A stretch of DNA of 64,000 nucleotides, from positions 496,001 through 560,000 of the forward strand of contig NZ_JBIQOI010000001.1 of NCBI RefSeq assembly GCF_044197065.1, in the 5' to 3' direction. The position numbers and the translations under genes were made by a program. The notes beneath the pieces were generated by a model. The model was not told where the DNA came from. It saw only the letters and a program-made list of their open reading frames with translations, and did not search any database. Below are positions 34,457 through 42,380 of this stretch, piece after piece (the first letter of the stretch is position 1; every line of letters begins with the position of its first letter). This stretch comes from Kluyvera ascorbata_C. Its GTDB lineage: Bacteria; Pseudomonadota; Gammaproteobacteria; Enterobacterales; Enterobacteriaceae.

Positions 34457-35514
34457 ACGGTCTCCGCTTTCAAAGCGTCAATCACGCGCTGGCTTTCGGC
34501 ACGCGTGCCGATAGTGATGCGCAAACAGCCGCTTAAAGAAGGTTGTTTATTCTGGTCTCGTAAGATAATGCCCTGATCCCACAAAGATTTAAATACGATA
34601 CTTGAGGCTTTGATCCGGGCCAGTACGTAGTTGGTCTCGGAATCAAAAACCTGTTCAACGCAGTCGATGGTGCGTAGCGCCTCCACCAGGTACTCGCGCT
34701 CGCTTAAAATCTGCGCCACGCGCTCGCGCATTGCGGCAATTCCCTGCGCGCTAAGCGCCTGGGCGGCAATATCGGCAACCGGGGTGGACAGAGGATAAGG
34801 GGCGATTACTTTCATTAATAAGGCAATCACTTCCTCATTGGCGAGCGTGAAGCCGCAGCGCAGCCCCGCCAGGGCAAAAGCTTTAGAGAGGGTACGCAGA
34901 ATGACCAGGTGCGGGTATTCCGCCAGCCAGCCTGCCAGCGTCGCCTGTGGGCAGAACTCAATATAAGCTTCGTCGGCAACCACCAGCGCTTTGTCGCGGG
35001 TCATCTCCAGCAGGGTACGGAAATCCTGCGGGTTGATAATCTGCCCGGTCGGGTTGTTCGGGCTGCAGACGTAGACCACTTTCACATTGCCGAGGCTGTC
35101 GGCGATGGCAGGCAGGTCGAGCTGCCAGTCGGCTTTGGCTGGCACGGTGCGGCACTCTACGCCGATGGTTTCAGCGCTAACGCTATACATACCGTAGGTT
35201 GGCGGGCAGAACAGTACCGCATCGCGACCCGGTTCGCAGAAGGCGCGTACCAGCAGTTCGATACCTTCGTCCGCGCCGCGGCTGACCAGAACCTGCGTAG
35301 GCTTCACGCCCGCGTAGGCGGCGTAGTTTTCAATCACCGCTTTCGGCTGACACTCCGGATAGCGGTTCAGCGTTTGCTGGCTCAGTTCGAATGGTACCGC
35401 CGTCGGGTATTCATTGGCATTCAGCCAGACGTCACCTTTGCCGCCAAGACGGCGGGCAGACTGATACGGGGTTAATGCGCGAACGTTGTCGCGGGCTAAC
35501 TGTTCAATGCTCAT
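34453..35514 (-). CDS. hisC: Histidinol-phosphate aminotransferase
   Basis: 353 residues (E. coli HisC 356). Fold-type I PLP enzyme: 'CSPNNPTGQII' near residue 155, Asp in 'VVADEAYIEF' and the PLP Lys in 'RTLSKAFALAGLR' near residue 214. It converts imidazole-acetol phosphate and glutamate to histidinol phosphate. It overlaps hisD and hisB by 4 bases each. Confidence 0.96.
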   Translation of the reverse strand: MSIEQLARDNVRALTPYQSARRLGGKGDVWLNANEYPTAVPFELSQQTLNRYPECQPKAVIENYAAYAGVKPTQVLVSRGADEGIELLVRAFCEPGRDAVLFCPPTYGMYSVSAETIGVECRTVPAKADWQLDLPAIADSLGNVKVVYVCSPNNPTGQIINPQDFRTLLEMTRDKALVVADEAYIEFCPQATLAGWLAEYPHLVILRTLSKAFALAGLRCGFTLANEEVIALLMKVIAPYPLSTPVADIAAQALSAQGIAAMRERVAQILSEREYLVEALRTIDCVEQVFDSETNYVLARIKASSIVFKSLWDQGIILRDQNKQPSLSGCLRITIGTRAESQRVIDALKAETV

Positions 35515-36815
35515 GCTTGCTCCTTCAGGGCGTTTACGCGTAGGGTGACGGCATTTTTGTGGGCGGTCAGCAGTTCGGCGGCGGCCAGCGTTTCGATGGT
35601 GGCGGCGATAGCACTAAAGCCATCGCGAGACAGTTCCTGAACGGTCATCCGTTTCTGGAAGTCTGCCAGCCCCAGGCTTGAACAGGTTGAGGTATAGCCG
35701 TAGGTCGGCAGCACGTGGTTAGTCCCGGAAGCGTAATCGCCCGCAGACTCCGGCGACCAGTCGCCAAGGAAGACGGAACCGGCGCTGGTGATATCGTCAA
35801 CCAGTTCACGGGCGTTGCGGGTCTGAATGATTAAGTGTTCCGGGCCATAGGCGTTGGAAATCGCCACGCATTGCGCCAGATCTTTCGCCACGATAAGGCG
35901 GCTGGCAGAGAGCGCCTGACGTGCGGTTTCAGCGCGGGAGAGCGCGGCAAGCTGGCGTTCAACGGCCTCGGCGACGCCTTCGGCAATCTTCGCATCTGGG
36001 GTGAGTAGGATAACCTGAGAATCAGGGCCGTGCTCCGCCTGAGAAAGCAGGTCAGAGGCGATAAAATCTGGCGTGGCGCCGCTATCGGCGATCACCAGCA
36101 CTTCAGACGGGCCAGCGGGCATATCAATCGCCGCACCGTCGAGGCGCTGGCTGACCTGACGCTTCGCTTCAGTGACATAGGCATTGCCTGGTCCGAAGAT
36201 TTTATCGACCTTCGGAATGGATTCCGTACCCAGCGCCAGCGCGGCAATCGCCTGAGCACCACCCACTTTGTAGACGTTCTCTACGCCGCAAAGCTGCGCG
36301 GCATAGAGGATCTCATCGGCAATCGGCGGCGGTGAGCAGAGCACCACTTTTTTGCAGCCGGCAATGCGCGCCGGGGTTGCGAGCATTAATACGGTAGAGA
36401 ACAGCGGGGCGGAACCGCCTGGAATATAAAGGCCAACCGAGGCGATGGGGCGAGTCACCTGCTGGCAGCGCACGCCTGGCTGAGTTTCAATATCCACCGG
36501 TGGTAGGATTTGCGCGGTGTGGAAGGTATCGATATTGCGTACTGCCGCCTGCATCGCCTGCTTGAGTTCATCGCTCAGACGGCCGCTGGCCTGCTGAATT
36601 TCTTCTGCGGTGACCTTCAGCGCGCTGACTTCGGTTTTATCAAACTTTGCGCTGTATTCACGCAGTGCGCTGTCGCCGTTGGCTTTGACGTTATCCAGAA
36701 TCTCCGCCACCGTACGGGTGATGCTATCGGAGGCCGAGATGGCCGGGCGCATCAGCAGCGCTTGCTGTTGTTCGGGGCTACAGCTATTCCAGTCAATCAG
36801 GGTATTGAAGCTCAT
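35511..36815 (-). CDS. hisD: Histidinol dehydrogenase
   Basis: 434 residues from the ATG at 36815, the E. coli HisD length. The longer open frame reads through the REP sequence in the hisG-hisD gap and is not a real extension. Family marks include 'GPSEVLVIADSGATPDFIASDLL' in two parts near residue 235 and the catalytic Glu-His in 'AYGPEHLI' near residue 325. It oxidises histidinol to histidine in two NAD-dependent steps, using zinc. Confidence 0.96.
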   Translation of the reverse strand: MSFNTLIDWNSCSPEQQQALLMRPAISASDSITRTVAEILDNVKANGDSALREYSAKFDKTEVSALKVTAEEIQQASGRLSDELKQAMQAAVRNIDTFHTAQILPPVDIETQPGVRCQQVTRPIASVGLYIPGGSAPLFSTVLMLATPARIAGCKKVVLCSPPPIADEILYAAQLCGVENVYKVGGAQAIAALALGTESIPKVDKIFGPGNAYVTEAKRQVSQRLDGAAIDMPAGPSEVLVIADSGATPDFIASDLLSQAEHGPDSQVILLTPDAKIAEGVAEAVERQLAALSRAETARQALSASRLIVAKDLAQCVAISNAYGPEHLIIQTRNARELVDDITSAGSVFLGDWSPESAGDYASGTNHVLPTYGYTSTCSSLGLADFQKRMTVQELSRDGFSAIAATIETLAAAELLTAHKNAVTLRVNALKEQA

Positions 36816-36840
36816 GGTCGTTACTCCATCATGGGGCCGT

Positions 36841-36936
36841 GCCGGATGGCGGCGTTGCCTTATCCGGCCTACAAGGGCCGTAATATCAATGCGTGTGACA
36901 ATTCTTGTAGGCCTGATAAGCGTAGCGCCATCAGGC
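36841..36936. repeat. Split REP pair in the hisG-hisD gap
   Basis: One unit at 36841-36868 (GCCGGATGGCGG...TATCCGGC) and one at 36907-36936 (GTAGGCCTGATAAGCG...CATCAGGC), separated by 38 bases. These are the same two unit types as in the wzxC-wcaK and tsuB-sbcB gaps. Lying inside an operon, it may set the relative amounts of hisG and hisD mRNA. Confidence 0.88.
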
Positions 36937-36942
36937 ATCATA

Positions 36943-37842
36943 TCACTCCATCATCTTCTCAATCGGCAGCACCAGAATAGAGCTGGCACCCAGGGCCTTC
37001 AGTTTTTCCATGGTTTCCCAGAACAGGGTTTCGCTGCTCACCATGTGCATCGCTACGCGCTGCTTGTCGCCCGCCAGTGGCAGAATGGTTGGGCGCTCAG
37101 CGCCAGGCAGCAGGGCGATAACTTCATCCAGACGCTCGGTTGGCGCGTGCATCATGATGTATTTCGATTCGCGAGCCTGAATCACGCCCTGAATACGGGT
37201 TAACAGACGGTCAATCAGCTGCTGTTTGGCTTCGCTCATCTCGCCGTCGCGCTGAATCAGGCAGGCTTTAGAGCGGAACATGACTTCCACTTCACGCAGG
37301 CCGTTGGCTTCAAGCGTTGCACCGGTCGATACCAGGTCGCAAATGGCGTCAGCAAGGCCAGCGCGCGGGGCAACTTCGACGGAACCGTTCAGCAGGCAGG
37401 ATTTAAAGCTGATGCCTTTCTGATCGAGGTAACGCTTCAGCAGGTGCGGGTAAGAGGTAGCGATACGTTTACCGTCGAGCGCGGCCGGGCCGTTCCACGC
37501 TTCATCCGCGGGGGTGGCAAGAGAGAGACGGCAACCGCCGAAGTCCAGACGACGCAGAGTAAAGTAGCGTGGGTCTTCGCCCTGGGCGCGACGGCTCAGC
37601 AGCTCTTCTTCCAGCACGTTTTCGCCAATGATGCCGAGATCTACGACGCCATCCATAATCAGGCCTGGGATATCGTCATCACGAACGCGCAGGATGTCGA
37701 TAGGCATGTTCTCCGCCATCGCAATCAGGCGCTGGGTGTGGAGATTAATTTTGATGCCACAACGGGCCAGTAATTCGCGTGAATCATCGCTCAGACGACC
37801 TGATTTCTGCATAGCTATGCGTAAACGGCTGTTATCTAACAT
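36943..37842 (-). CDS. hisG: ATP phosphoribosyltransferase
   Basis: 299 residues, the E. coli HisG length (long form with a C-terminal regulatory domain). The N-terminus 'RLRIAMQKSGRLSDDS', the substrate loop 'IVSTGATLEANGL' (here with 'DLVSTGATL') near residue 175 and the C-terminal ACT-like domain are present. It joins ATP and PRPP in the first step of histidine synthesis and is feedback-inhibited by histidine in the family. GAGGAA precedes the ATG. It is the first structural gene after the attenuator. Confidence 0.96.
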   Translation of the reverse strand: MLDNSRLRIAMQKSGRLSDDSRELLARCGIKINLHTQRLIAMAENMPIDILRVRDDDIPGLIMDGVVDLGIIGENVLEEELLSRRAQGEDPRYFTLRRLDFGGCRLSLATPADEAWNGPAALDGKRIATSYPHLLKRYLDQKGISFKSCLLNGSVEVAPRAGLADAICDLVSTGATLEANGLREVEVMFRSKACLIQRDGEMSEAKQQLIDRLLTRIQGVIQARESKYIMMHAPTERLDEVIALLPGAERPTILPLAGDKQRVAMHMVSSETLFWETMEKLKALGASSILVLPIEKMME

Positions 37843-37876
37843 TCTCTATTCCTCATTACCCTGCTGAATTTTGTTC

Positions 37877-37911
37877 AAAAAAAAGCCCCCGGAAGATCTC
37901 TTCCGGGGGCT
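37877..37911 (-). terminator. his attenuator terminator
   Basis: On the minus strand, AGCCCCCGGAAGA pairs with TCTTCCGGGGGCT, a near-perfect 13-bp stem, followed by a run of T residues. It lies between the leader peptide gene and hisG, the position of the histidine attenuator. Confidence 0.95.
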
Positions 37912-37972
37912 CTCTTGCGTTCATGCACCACTGGAAGATCTGAATGTCTCCCAGCACACATCGCCTGAAAGA

Positions 37973-38023
37973 CTAGTCAGGGTGATGGTGATGATGGTGG
38001 TGTTTAAATTGAACGCGGCTCAT
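37973..38023 (-). CDS. hisL: his operon leader peptide
   Basis: A 16-codon ORF reading MSRVQFKHHHHHHHPD, with seven consecutive His codons. This is the classic ribosome-stalling leader that couples charged tRNA-His supply to formation of the terminator at 37877-37911. E. coli HisL has Thr at position 2; here it is Ser. It precedes hisG by about 130 bases. Confidence 0.97.
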   Translation of the reverse strand: MSRVQFKHHHHHHHPD

Positions 38024-38061
38024 AAATTTCTCGTTGAATGACTATTCACTTGATGTCTTTT

Positions 38062-38091
38062 AACCTAAACCACTTTTGTCATTGAACGCAA
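38062..38091 (-). promoter_or_regulatory. Probable his operon promoter
   Basis: On the minus strand, a -35-like TTGCGT (38091-38086) and a -10 TAGGTT (38067-38062) are 18 bases apart, about 40 bases before the leader ATG. TAGGTT is, from memory, the -10 of the E. coli/Salmonella his promoter. The -35 assignment is less sure. Confidence 0.6.
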
Positions 38092-38201
38092 GCGCTTTTT
38101 ACATTCATTAAATCAATTCATGTAGCGACTATAAATTGTCAGTTTTATCGTGGTGGCGTAGCCTTATTAAGGTAGTTCGGCAAGAACCAGGAGATAGCGC
38201 A

Positions 38202-39023
38202 ATGAAGAAAGTGGCAATCGTCGGTTTAGGGTGGCTGGGTATGCCGCTGGCGCTGTCGTTGATGGCGCGTGGCTGGCAGGTGACCGGCAGCAAAACGACT
38301 GAGGACGGCGTGGAAGCAGCACGGATGTGCGGGATTGATGGCTATCCGTTGCGGCTCGAACCACAACTGGTGTGCGAGGCCGATGACCTCGATGCTTTAA
38401 TGAACGTCGACGCATTAGTGATAACATTACCGGCGCGTCGTAGCGGTCCGGGTGAGGATTTTTACCATCAGGCGGTGCAGGAGATTGTGGACTCGGCGCT
38501 GGCGCATCATATTCCGCGCATCATCTTTACCAGTTCGACGTCGGTGTACGGTAGTGATGAGGGGACGGTAAAAGAAACCTCTCCGCGCAATCCCGGCACG
38601 GCGAGCGGGCGGGTACTGAAAGAGCTTGAAGATTGGCTACATCAGTTACCGGGAACGTCGGTCGATATTTTGCGCCTCGCTGGGCTGGTGGGGCCGGAAC
38701 GTCATCCTGGTCGTTTCTTTGCCGGGAAATCGGCTTCTGACGGCCAGCAGGGCGTAAACCTGGTGCATCTGGACGATGTGATAGCGGCCATTACGCTGCT
38801 GCTCCAGGCACCGAAAGGCGGTCACATTTACAATATTTGTGCGCCAGGGCATCCCGCACGCGGTGTGTTTTATCCGCAAATGGCCCGTGAGCTTGGGCTG
38901 TCGGTGCCCGTTTTTAGCAACAGTGGTAAAGGGCAGGGGAAAATCATCGACGGCAATCGCATCTGCCGTGAATTAGGCTTTGAATATCAATTCCCTGACC
39001 CCCTGCGGATGCCTCTGGAGTAG
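38202..39023 (+). CDS. yeeZ: YeeZ, NAD-dependent epimerase-like protein
   Basis: 273 residues from the ATG at 38202, which has CAGGAG before it and gives the E. coli YeeZ size (274); a GTG at 38136 opens the same frame but is unsupported. It is a short SDR-type protein: Rossmann 'IVGLGWLGMPLALSL' near residue 6 (dehydrogenase-like GxGxxG) and 'FTSSTSVYG' near 110. No clear catalytic Tyr-x3-Lys follows it. The biochemical role is not known. It is divergent from the his operon and shares its upstream region. Confidence 0.88.
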   Translation: MKKVAIVGLGWLGMPLALSLMARGWQVTGSKTTEDGVEAARMCGIDGYPLRLEPQLVCEADDLDALMNVDALVITLPARRSGPGEDFYHQAVQEIVDSALAHHIPRIIFTSSTSVYGSDEGTVKETSPRNPGTASGRVLKELEDWLHQLPGTSVDILRLAGLVGPERHPGRFFAGKSASDGQQGVNLVHLDDVIAAITLLLQAPKGGHIYNICAPGHPARGVFYPQMARELGLSVPVFSNSGKGQGKIIDGNRICRELGFEYQFPDPLRMPLE

Positions 39024-39389
39024 CCGCCTGGGATAGTCATTCATTTATGTAACATATAAATAGATACACAATTCTTATGGTTATTGATTATTGTTGAGTC
39101 GGCTGTTTTAGCAAATCGTGCTATAAATCTGGGGCGTACTTTACAGATTGCTTGTTAATCAGCCAGTTGGATGAGAACTCGCATTATTCCTGCTCTCACC
39201 GGCTTGTGTTTTTGCATTCGTTTGGTGCAAAATATGTCGAATGTAAAAAATGAGACTAACCGACGTGATTGCCACGTCGGTTATTTTTTTACATCAAAAC
39301 AACCATCCAATAAAAGAGGCCGGGCTTCGTACCGGATAGATATTTACTTAAAAAACGACAGTTGTTGTCGCTGAGGAAACAGAAAAAAA
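39024..39389 (+). other. 366-base leader region upstream of yoeI-plaP
   Basis: No gene is supported in this gap, where E. coli has the LysR gene yeeY. It holds an AT-rich first third, a TATAAA box at 39122-39127 without a convincing -35, a strong terminator-like hairpin at 39258-39290 and a small CGACA/TGTCG hairpin at 39356-39370 just before the yoeI ribosome site. A short transcript ending at 39290 is possible. Confidence 0.5.
39258..39290 (+). terminator. Strong Rho-independent terminator in the plaP leader
   Basis: AACCGACGTG at 39258-39267 pairs perfectly with CACGTCGGTT at 39273-39282 around a 5-base loop, followed by ATTTTTTT. No coding gene ends just upstream (yeeZ ends 235 bases before), so it may end a small RNA or act as a leader attenuator. 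Confidence 0.85.
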
Positions 39390-39452
39390 ATGGGGCAATT
39401 TTTCTTTTTTGCACCGGCAGTCGCCGAACAGGGGGCTCACCGTGTCAAATAA
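39390..39452 (+). CDS. yoeI: YoeI-like small protein overlapping plaP
   Basis: A 20-codon ORF beginning MGQFF, with TGAGGAAA about 10 bases upstream. From memory, E. coli YoeI is also 20 residues, starts MGQFF and lies in front of plaP. The stop TAA (39450-39452) lies inside the first codons of plaP, which starts with GTG at 39442, an 11-base overlap in another frame. This suggests translational coupling. The function is unknown. Confidence 0.72.
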   Translation: MGQFFFFAPAVAEQGAHRVK

Positions 39453-40800
39453 CGTTACTCCAAACACCTCTCGCGTGGAATTGCGTAAAACGCTTACGCT
39501 GATTCCGGTTGTCATGATGGGCTTGGCCTATATGCAGCCAATGACGCTGTTCGATACGTTCGGTATCGTATCTGGCCTTACCGACGGTCACGTTGCAACG
39601 GCGTATGCCTTTGCGCTGATCGCGATTCTCTTTACAGCGCTAAGCTACGGTAAACTGGTTCGCCGGTTCCCGTCAGCTGGCTCTGCATACACCTATGCTC
39701 AGAAATCCATTAGCCCGGTCGTTGGCTTTATGGTTGGCTGGTCATCGCTGCTGGACTACCTGTTCATGCCGATGATCAACATTCTGCTGGCTAAAATTTA
39801 CTTTGAAGCGCTGATGCCTTCTGTACCATCGTGGATCTTTGTTGTCGCGCTGGTGGCCTTTATGACCATCTCTAACCTGCGCAGCATCAAGGCCGTGGCG
39901 AACTTCAACACGCTGATTGTGGTTCTGCAGATGGGTATCGTGGCGGTCATCGTCGGCCTTATCATTTACGGCGTGATGCACGGTGAAGGCGCGGGTACGC
40001 TGACCAGCACTCGTCCGTTCTGGTCTGAAGGCGCGCACGTTGTGCCGATGATTACTGGTGCGACCATTCTGTGCTTCTCGTTCCTGGGCTTCGACGGTAT
40101 CTCTTCTCTGTCTGAAGAGACTAAAGATGCAGAACGTGTGATCCCGAAAGCGATTTTCCTGACCGCACTGATTGGCGGGATGATCTTTATCGGTGCATCT
40201 TACTTCCTGCAGCTGTACTTCCCGGACATCTCTCGCTTTAAAGATCCGGACGCGTCTCAGCCAGAAATCATGCTGTACGTTGCGGGCAAAACCTTCCAGT
40301 GGGGCGTGCTGATCTTCTCCAGCGTCACCGTACTGGCATCCGGTATGGCGGCGCATGCGGGCGTATCTCGCCTGATGTACGTCATGGGCCGTGATGGCGT
40401 GTTCCCGAACAGCTTCTTCGGTTACGTGCATCCGAAATGGCGTACCCCGGCGTTCAACGTACTGTTGGTTGGTGCGATTGCGCTGTTGGCGATTAAATTC
40501 GACCTGGTTACCGCAACGGCGCTGATCAACTTTGGTGCGCTGGTGGCATTCACCTTCGTTAACCTCTCCGTGATCTCCCAGTTCTGGATCCGTGAGAAGC
40601 GTAACAAGACGCTGAAAGACCATTTCCAGTACCTGGTACTGCCGGTGTGTGGCGCGCTGACCGTTGGCGCACTGTGGATTAACCTGGAGCAGAGCTCAAT
40701 GATTCTGGGCCTCATCTGGGGTTCTATCGGCCTGCTGTACCTGGCATGCGTGACCAAGCGTTTCCGCAACCCGGTTCCACAGTACGAAGACGTCGCATAA
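39442..40800 (+). CDS. plaP: PlaP, putrescine importer
   Basis: 452 residues from the GTG at 39442, the E. coli PlaP (YeeF) length; an upstream in-frame start at 39409 would leave a shadow extension. It is an APC-superfamily amino acid/polyamine transporter with about 12 membrane segments. It has the family unwound helix in 'MQPMTLFDTFGIVSG' near residue 28 and 'FSFLGFDGISSLSEETKD' near 205. It imports putrescine by proton symport in E. coli. Its start codon lies inside the yoeI ORF, so expression may depend on yoeI translation. A terminator follows at 40823. Confidence 0.93.
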   Translation: MSNNVTPNTSRVELRKTLTLIPVVMMGLAYMQPMTLFDTFGIVSGLTDGHVATAYAFALIAILFTALSYGKLVRRFPSAGSAYTYAQKSISPVVGFMVGWSSLLDYLFMPMINILLAKIYFEALMPSVPSWIFVVALVAFMTISNLRSIKAVANFNTLIVVLQMGIVAVIVGLIIYGVMHGEGAGTLTSTRPFWSEGAHVVPMITGATILCFSFLGFDGISSLSEETKDAERVIPKAIFLTALIGGMIFIGASYFLQLYFPDISRFKDPDASQPEIMLYVAGKTFQWGVLIFSSVTVLASGMAAHAGVSRLMYVMGRDGVFPNSFFGYVHPKWRTPAFNVLLVGAIALLAIKFDLVTATALINFGALVAFTFVNLSVISQFWIREKRNKTLKDHFQYLVLPVCGALTVGALWINLEQSSMILGLIWGSIGLLYLACVTKRFRNPVPQYEDVA

Positions 40801-40822
40801 TTCGCGCGTGCTGAAAAGCGAA

Positions 40823-40852
40823 ACCGGAGGCCATGTGCCTCCGGTTTTTTTT
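40823..40852 (+). terminator. Terminator of plaP
   Basis: ACCGGAGGC at 40823-40831 pairs with GCCTCCGGT at 40837-40845, followed by TTTTTTT, 22 bases after the plaP stop. Confidence 0.92.
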
Positions 40853-40971
40853 CGTCTGAACAACACTGAATTAATAACCATCAGGAATAATATAGAGCTT
40901 TTGGTTATTGGAGACCAAAGGCACGGTCGGGAATAATTTCACGACTGATAATATTGGGTTAATTAATTTTT

Positions 40972-42027
40972 ATGTTGCACATGATTATAAGCGGAATTCT
41001 CTGCGGCGCCTTACTGGGATTCGTTATGCAACGCGGTCGTTTCTGCCTGACGGGCGGTTTCCGCGATATGTATATCACTAAAAATAACCGCATGTTTTAC
41101 GCGTTATTAATCGCTATCTGTATTCAAAGCGTGGGCGTTTTTGCACTGATCCAGACCGGTCTGGTGCAGTACGACGCGGGCGCGTTCCCATGGTTGGGAA
41201 CCGTTGTCGGTGGCTTCGTCTTTGGTATCGGTATTGTCTATGCCGGCGGCTGTGCCACCGGGACCTGGTATCGCGCCGGGGAAGGACTTATCGGTAGCTG
41301 GATTGCGCTGGTGACCTACATGGTGATGAGTGCGGTGATGCGTTCGCCCCACGCTGCTGGTCTGAATAAGTTCCTTGGTGAACATACCACGGCGCACAAC
41401 GGTATCGCGGAAACTCTGAATATCTCCGTCTGGCCGATTATTGCGCTGCTGGTAGTAGTCACGCTGTGGTTTGTACGTAAAGAGCTGCGTAAGCCAAAGC
41501 TGAAAGTGGCTTCGTTGCCACCGCGCCGTACTGGTCTGGCGCACCTGTTGTTTGAAAAGCGCTGGCACCCGTTTTTCACCGCGGTGCTGATTGGTCTGAT
41601 CGCGCTGCTGGCGTGGCCGATGAGTGAAGCGACGGGCCGTATGTTCGGTCTGGGGATTACCTCGCCTACCGCAAATATTCTGCAGTTCCTGGTGGGCGGT
41701 GACAGCAAATTCCTTAACTGGGGCGTATTCCTGGTACTGGGTATTTTCATCGGTTCCTTTATTGCTGCGAAAGCCAGCCGTGAATTCCGCGTACGTGCCG
41801 CCGATGCGAGCACGACGCTGCGCAGTGCCGGTGGCGGTGTGCTGATGGGCTTTGGCGCCAGCATTGCCGGTGGGTGTTCTATTGGTAATGGCCTGGTCAT
41901 GACGGCAATGATGACCTGGCAGGGCTGGATTGGCCTGGTATTTATGATCCTTGGCGTGTGGTGTGCGTCTTGGGTGTTATATGTTCGCCCGCAGCGGAAA
42001 GCCAAACTGAAATCCGCGACGGCATAA
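40972..42027 (+). CDS. tsuA: TsuA (YeeE), thiosulfate transporter
   Basis: 351 residues with about nine or ten membrane segments (E. coli YeeE 352). The YeeE/YedE sulfur-transport signature is present, with conserved Cys residues in 'QRGRFCLTGGFRD' near residue 22, 'AGGCATGTWYRAGEG' near 90 and 'GGCSIGNGL' near 300. These are the residues thought to pass thiosulfate through the pore. It starts 'MLHMIISGILCG'; the second Met (40981) is also possible. It is followed after 10 bases by tsuB. Confidence 0.92.
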   Translation: MLHMIISGILCGALLGFVMQRGRFCLTGGFRDMYITKNNRMFYALLIAICIQSVGVFALIQTGLVQYDAGAFPWLGTVVGGFVFGIGIVYAGGCATGTWYRAGEGLIGSWIALVTYMVMSAVMRSPHAAGLNKFLGEHTTAHNGIAETLNISVWPIIALLVVVTLWFVRKELRKPKLKVASLPPRRTGLAHLLFEKRWHPFFTAVLIGLIALLAWPMSEATGRMFGLGITSPTANILQFLVGGDSKFLNWGVFLVLGIFIGSFIAAKASREFRVRAADASTTLRSAGGGVLMGFGASIAGGCSIGNGLVMTAMMTWQGWIGLVFMILGVWCASWVLYVRPQRKAKLKSATA

Positions 42028-42037
42028 GGAGTTTGAT

Positions 42038-42262
42038 ATGGTTGTGAAGAAACTGGATGTGGTCACCCAGGTGTGCCCGTTCCCACTCATTGAAGCGAAA
42101 GCGGCAATGGCTGAACTTGCCAACGGCGACCAGCTGGTGATTGAATTTGACTGTACCCAGGCGACGGAAGCGATCCCTCAGTGGGCGGCAGAAGAGGGCT
42201 ATACGGTGACGGATTACCAGCAGTCTGGCGATGCGGCCTGGACTATCACTGTACAGAAGTAA
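42038..42262 (+). CDS. tsuB: TsuB (YeeD), TusA-like sulfur carrier
   Basis: 74 residues (E. coli YeeD 75), a TusA/SirA-family protein with the Cys-Pro-x-Pro motif in 'QVCPFPLIEAKAA' near residue 13. It is the cytoplasmic partner of TsuA in thiosulfate uptake, probably handling the incoming sulfur on its Cys. The start has a strong AAGGAG site and it is cotranscribed with tsuA. Confidence 0.94.
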   Translation: MVVKKLDVVTQVCPFPLIEAKAAMAELANGDQLVIEFDCTQATEAIPQWAAEEGYTVTDYQQSGDAAWTITVQK

Positions 42263-42300
42263 ATAAGTCGCCCGGTTGGGCGACTATTGCTGAATGAACA

Positions 42301-42378
42301 GTAGGCCTGATTAGCGTAGCGCCATCAGGCAATTCGGTGCAGATTGCCGGATGGCGGCGTTGCCTTATCCGGCCTACA
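42301..42378. repeat. REP pair (BIME) between tsuB and sbcB
   Basis: Two inverted units, GTAGGCCTGATTAGCG...CATCAGGC and GCCGGATGGCGG...TATCCGGCCTAC. It is nearly the same element as at 14327-14404 and lies between two convergent genes. Confidence 0.9.
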
Positions 42379-42380
42379 AA

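Noticed and set aside
37976..38000. Short tandem repeat GGTGAT/GGTGGT
   Set aside because: It is the run of seven His codons of the his leader peptide read on the other strand, not an independent repeat.
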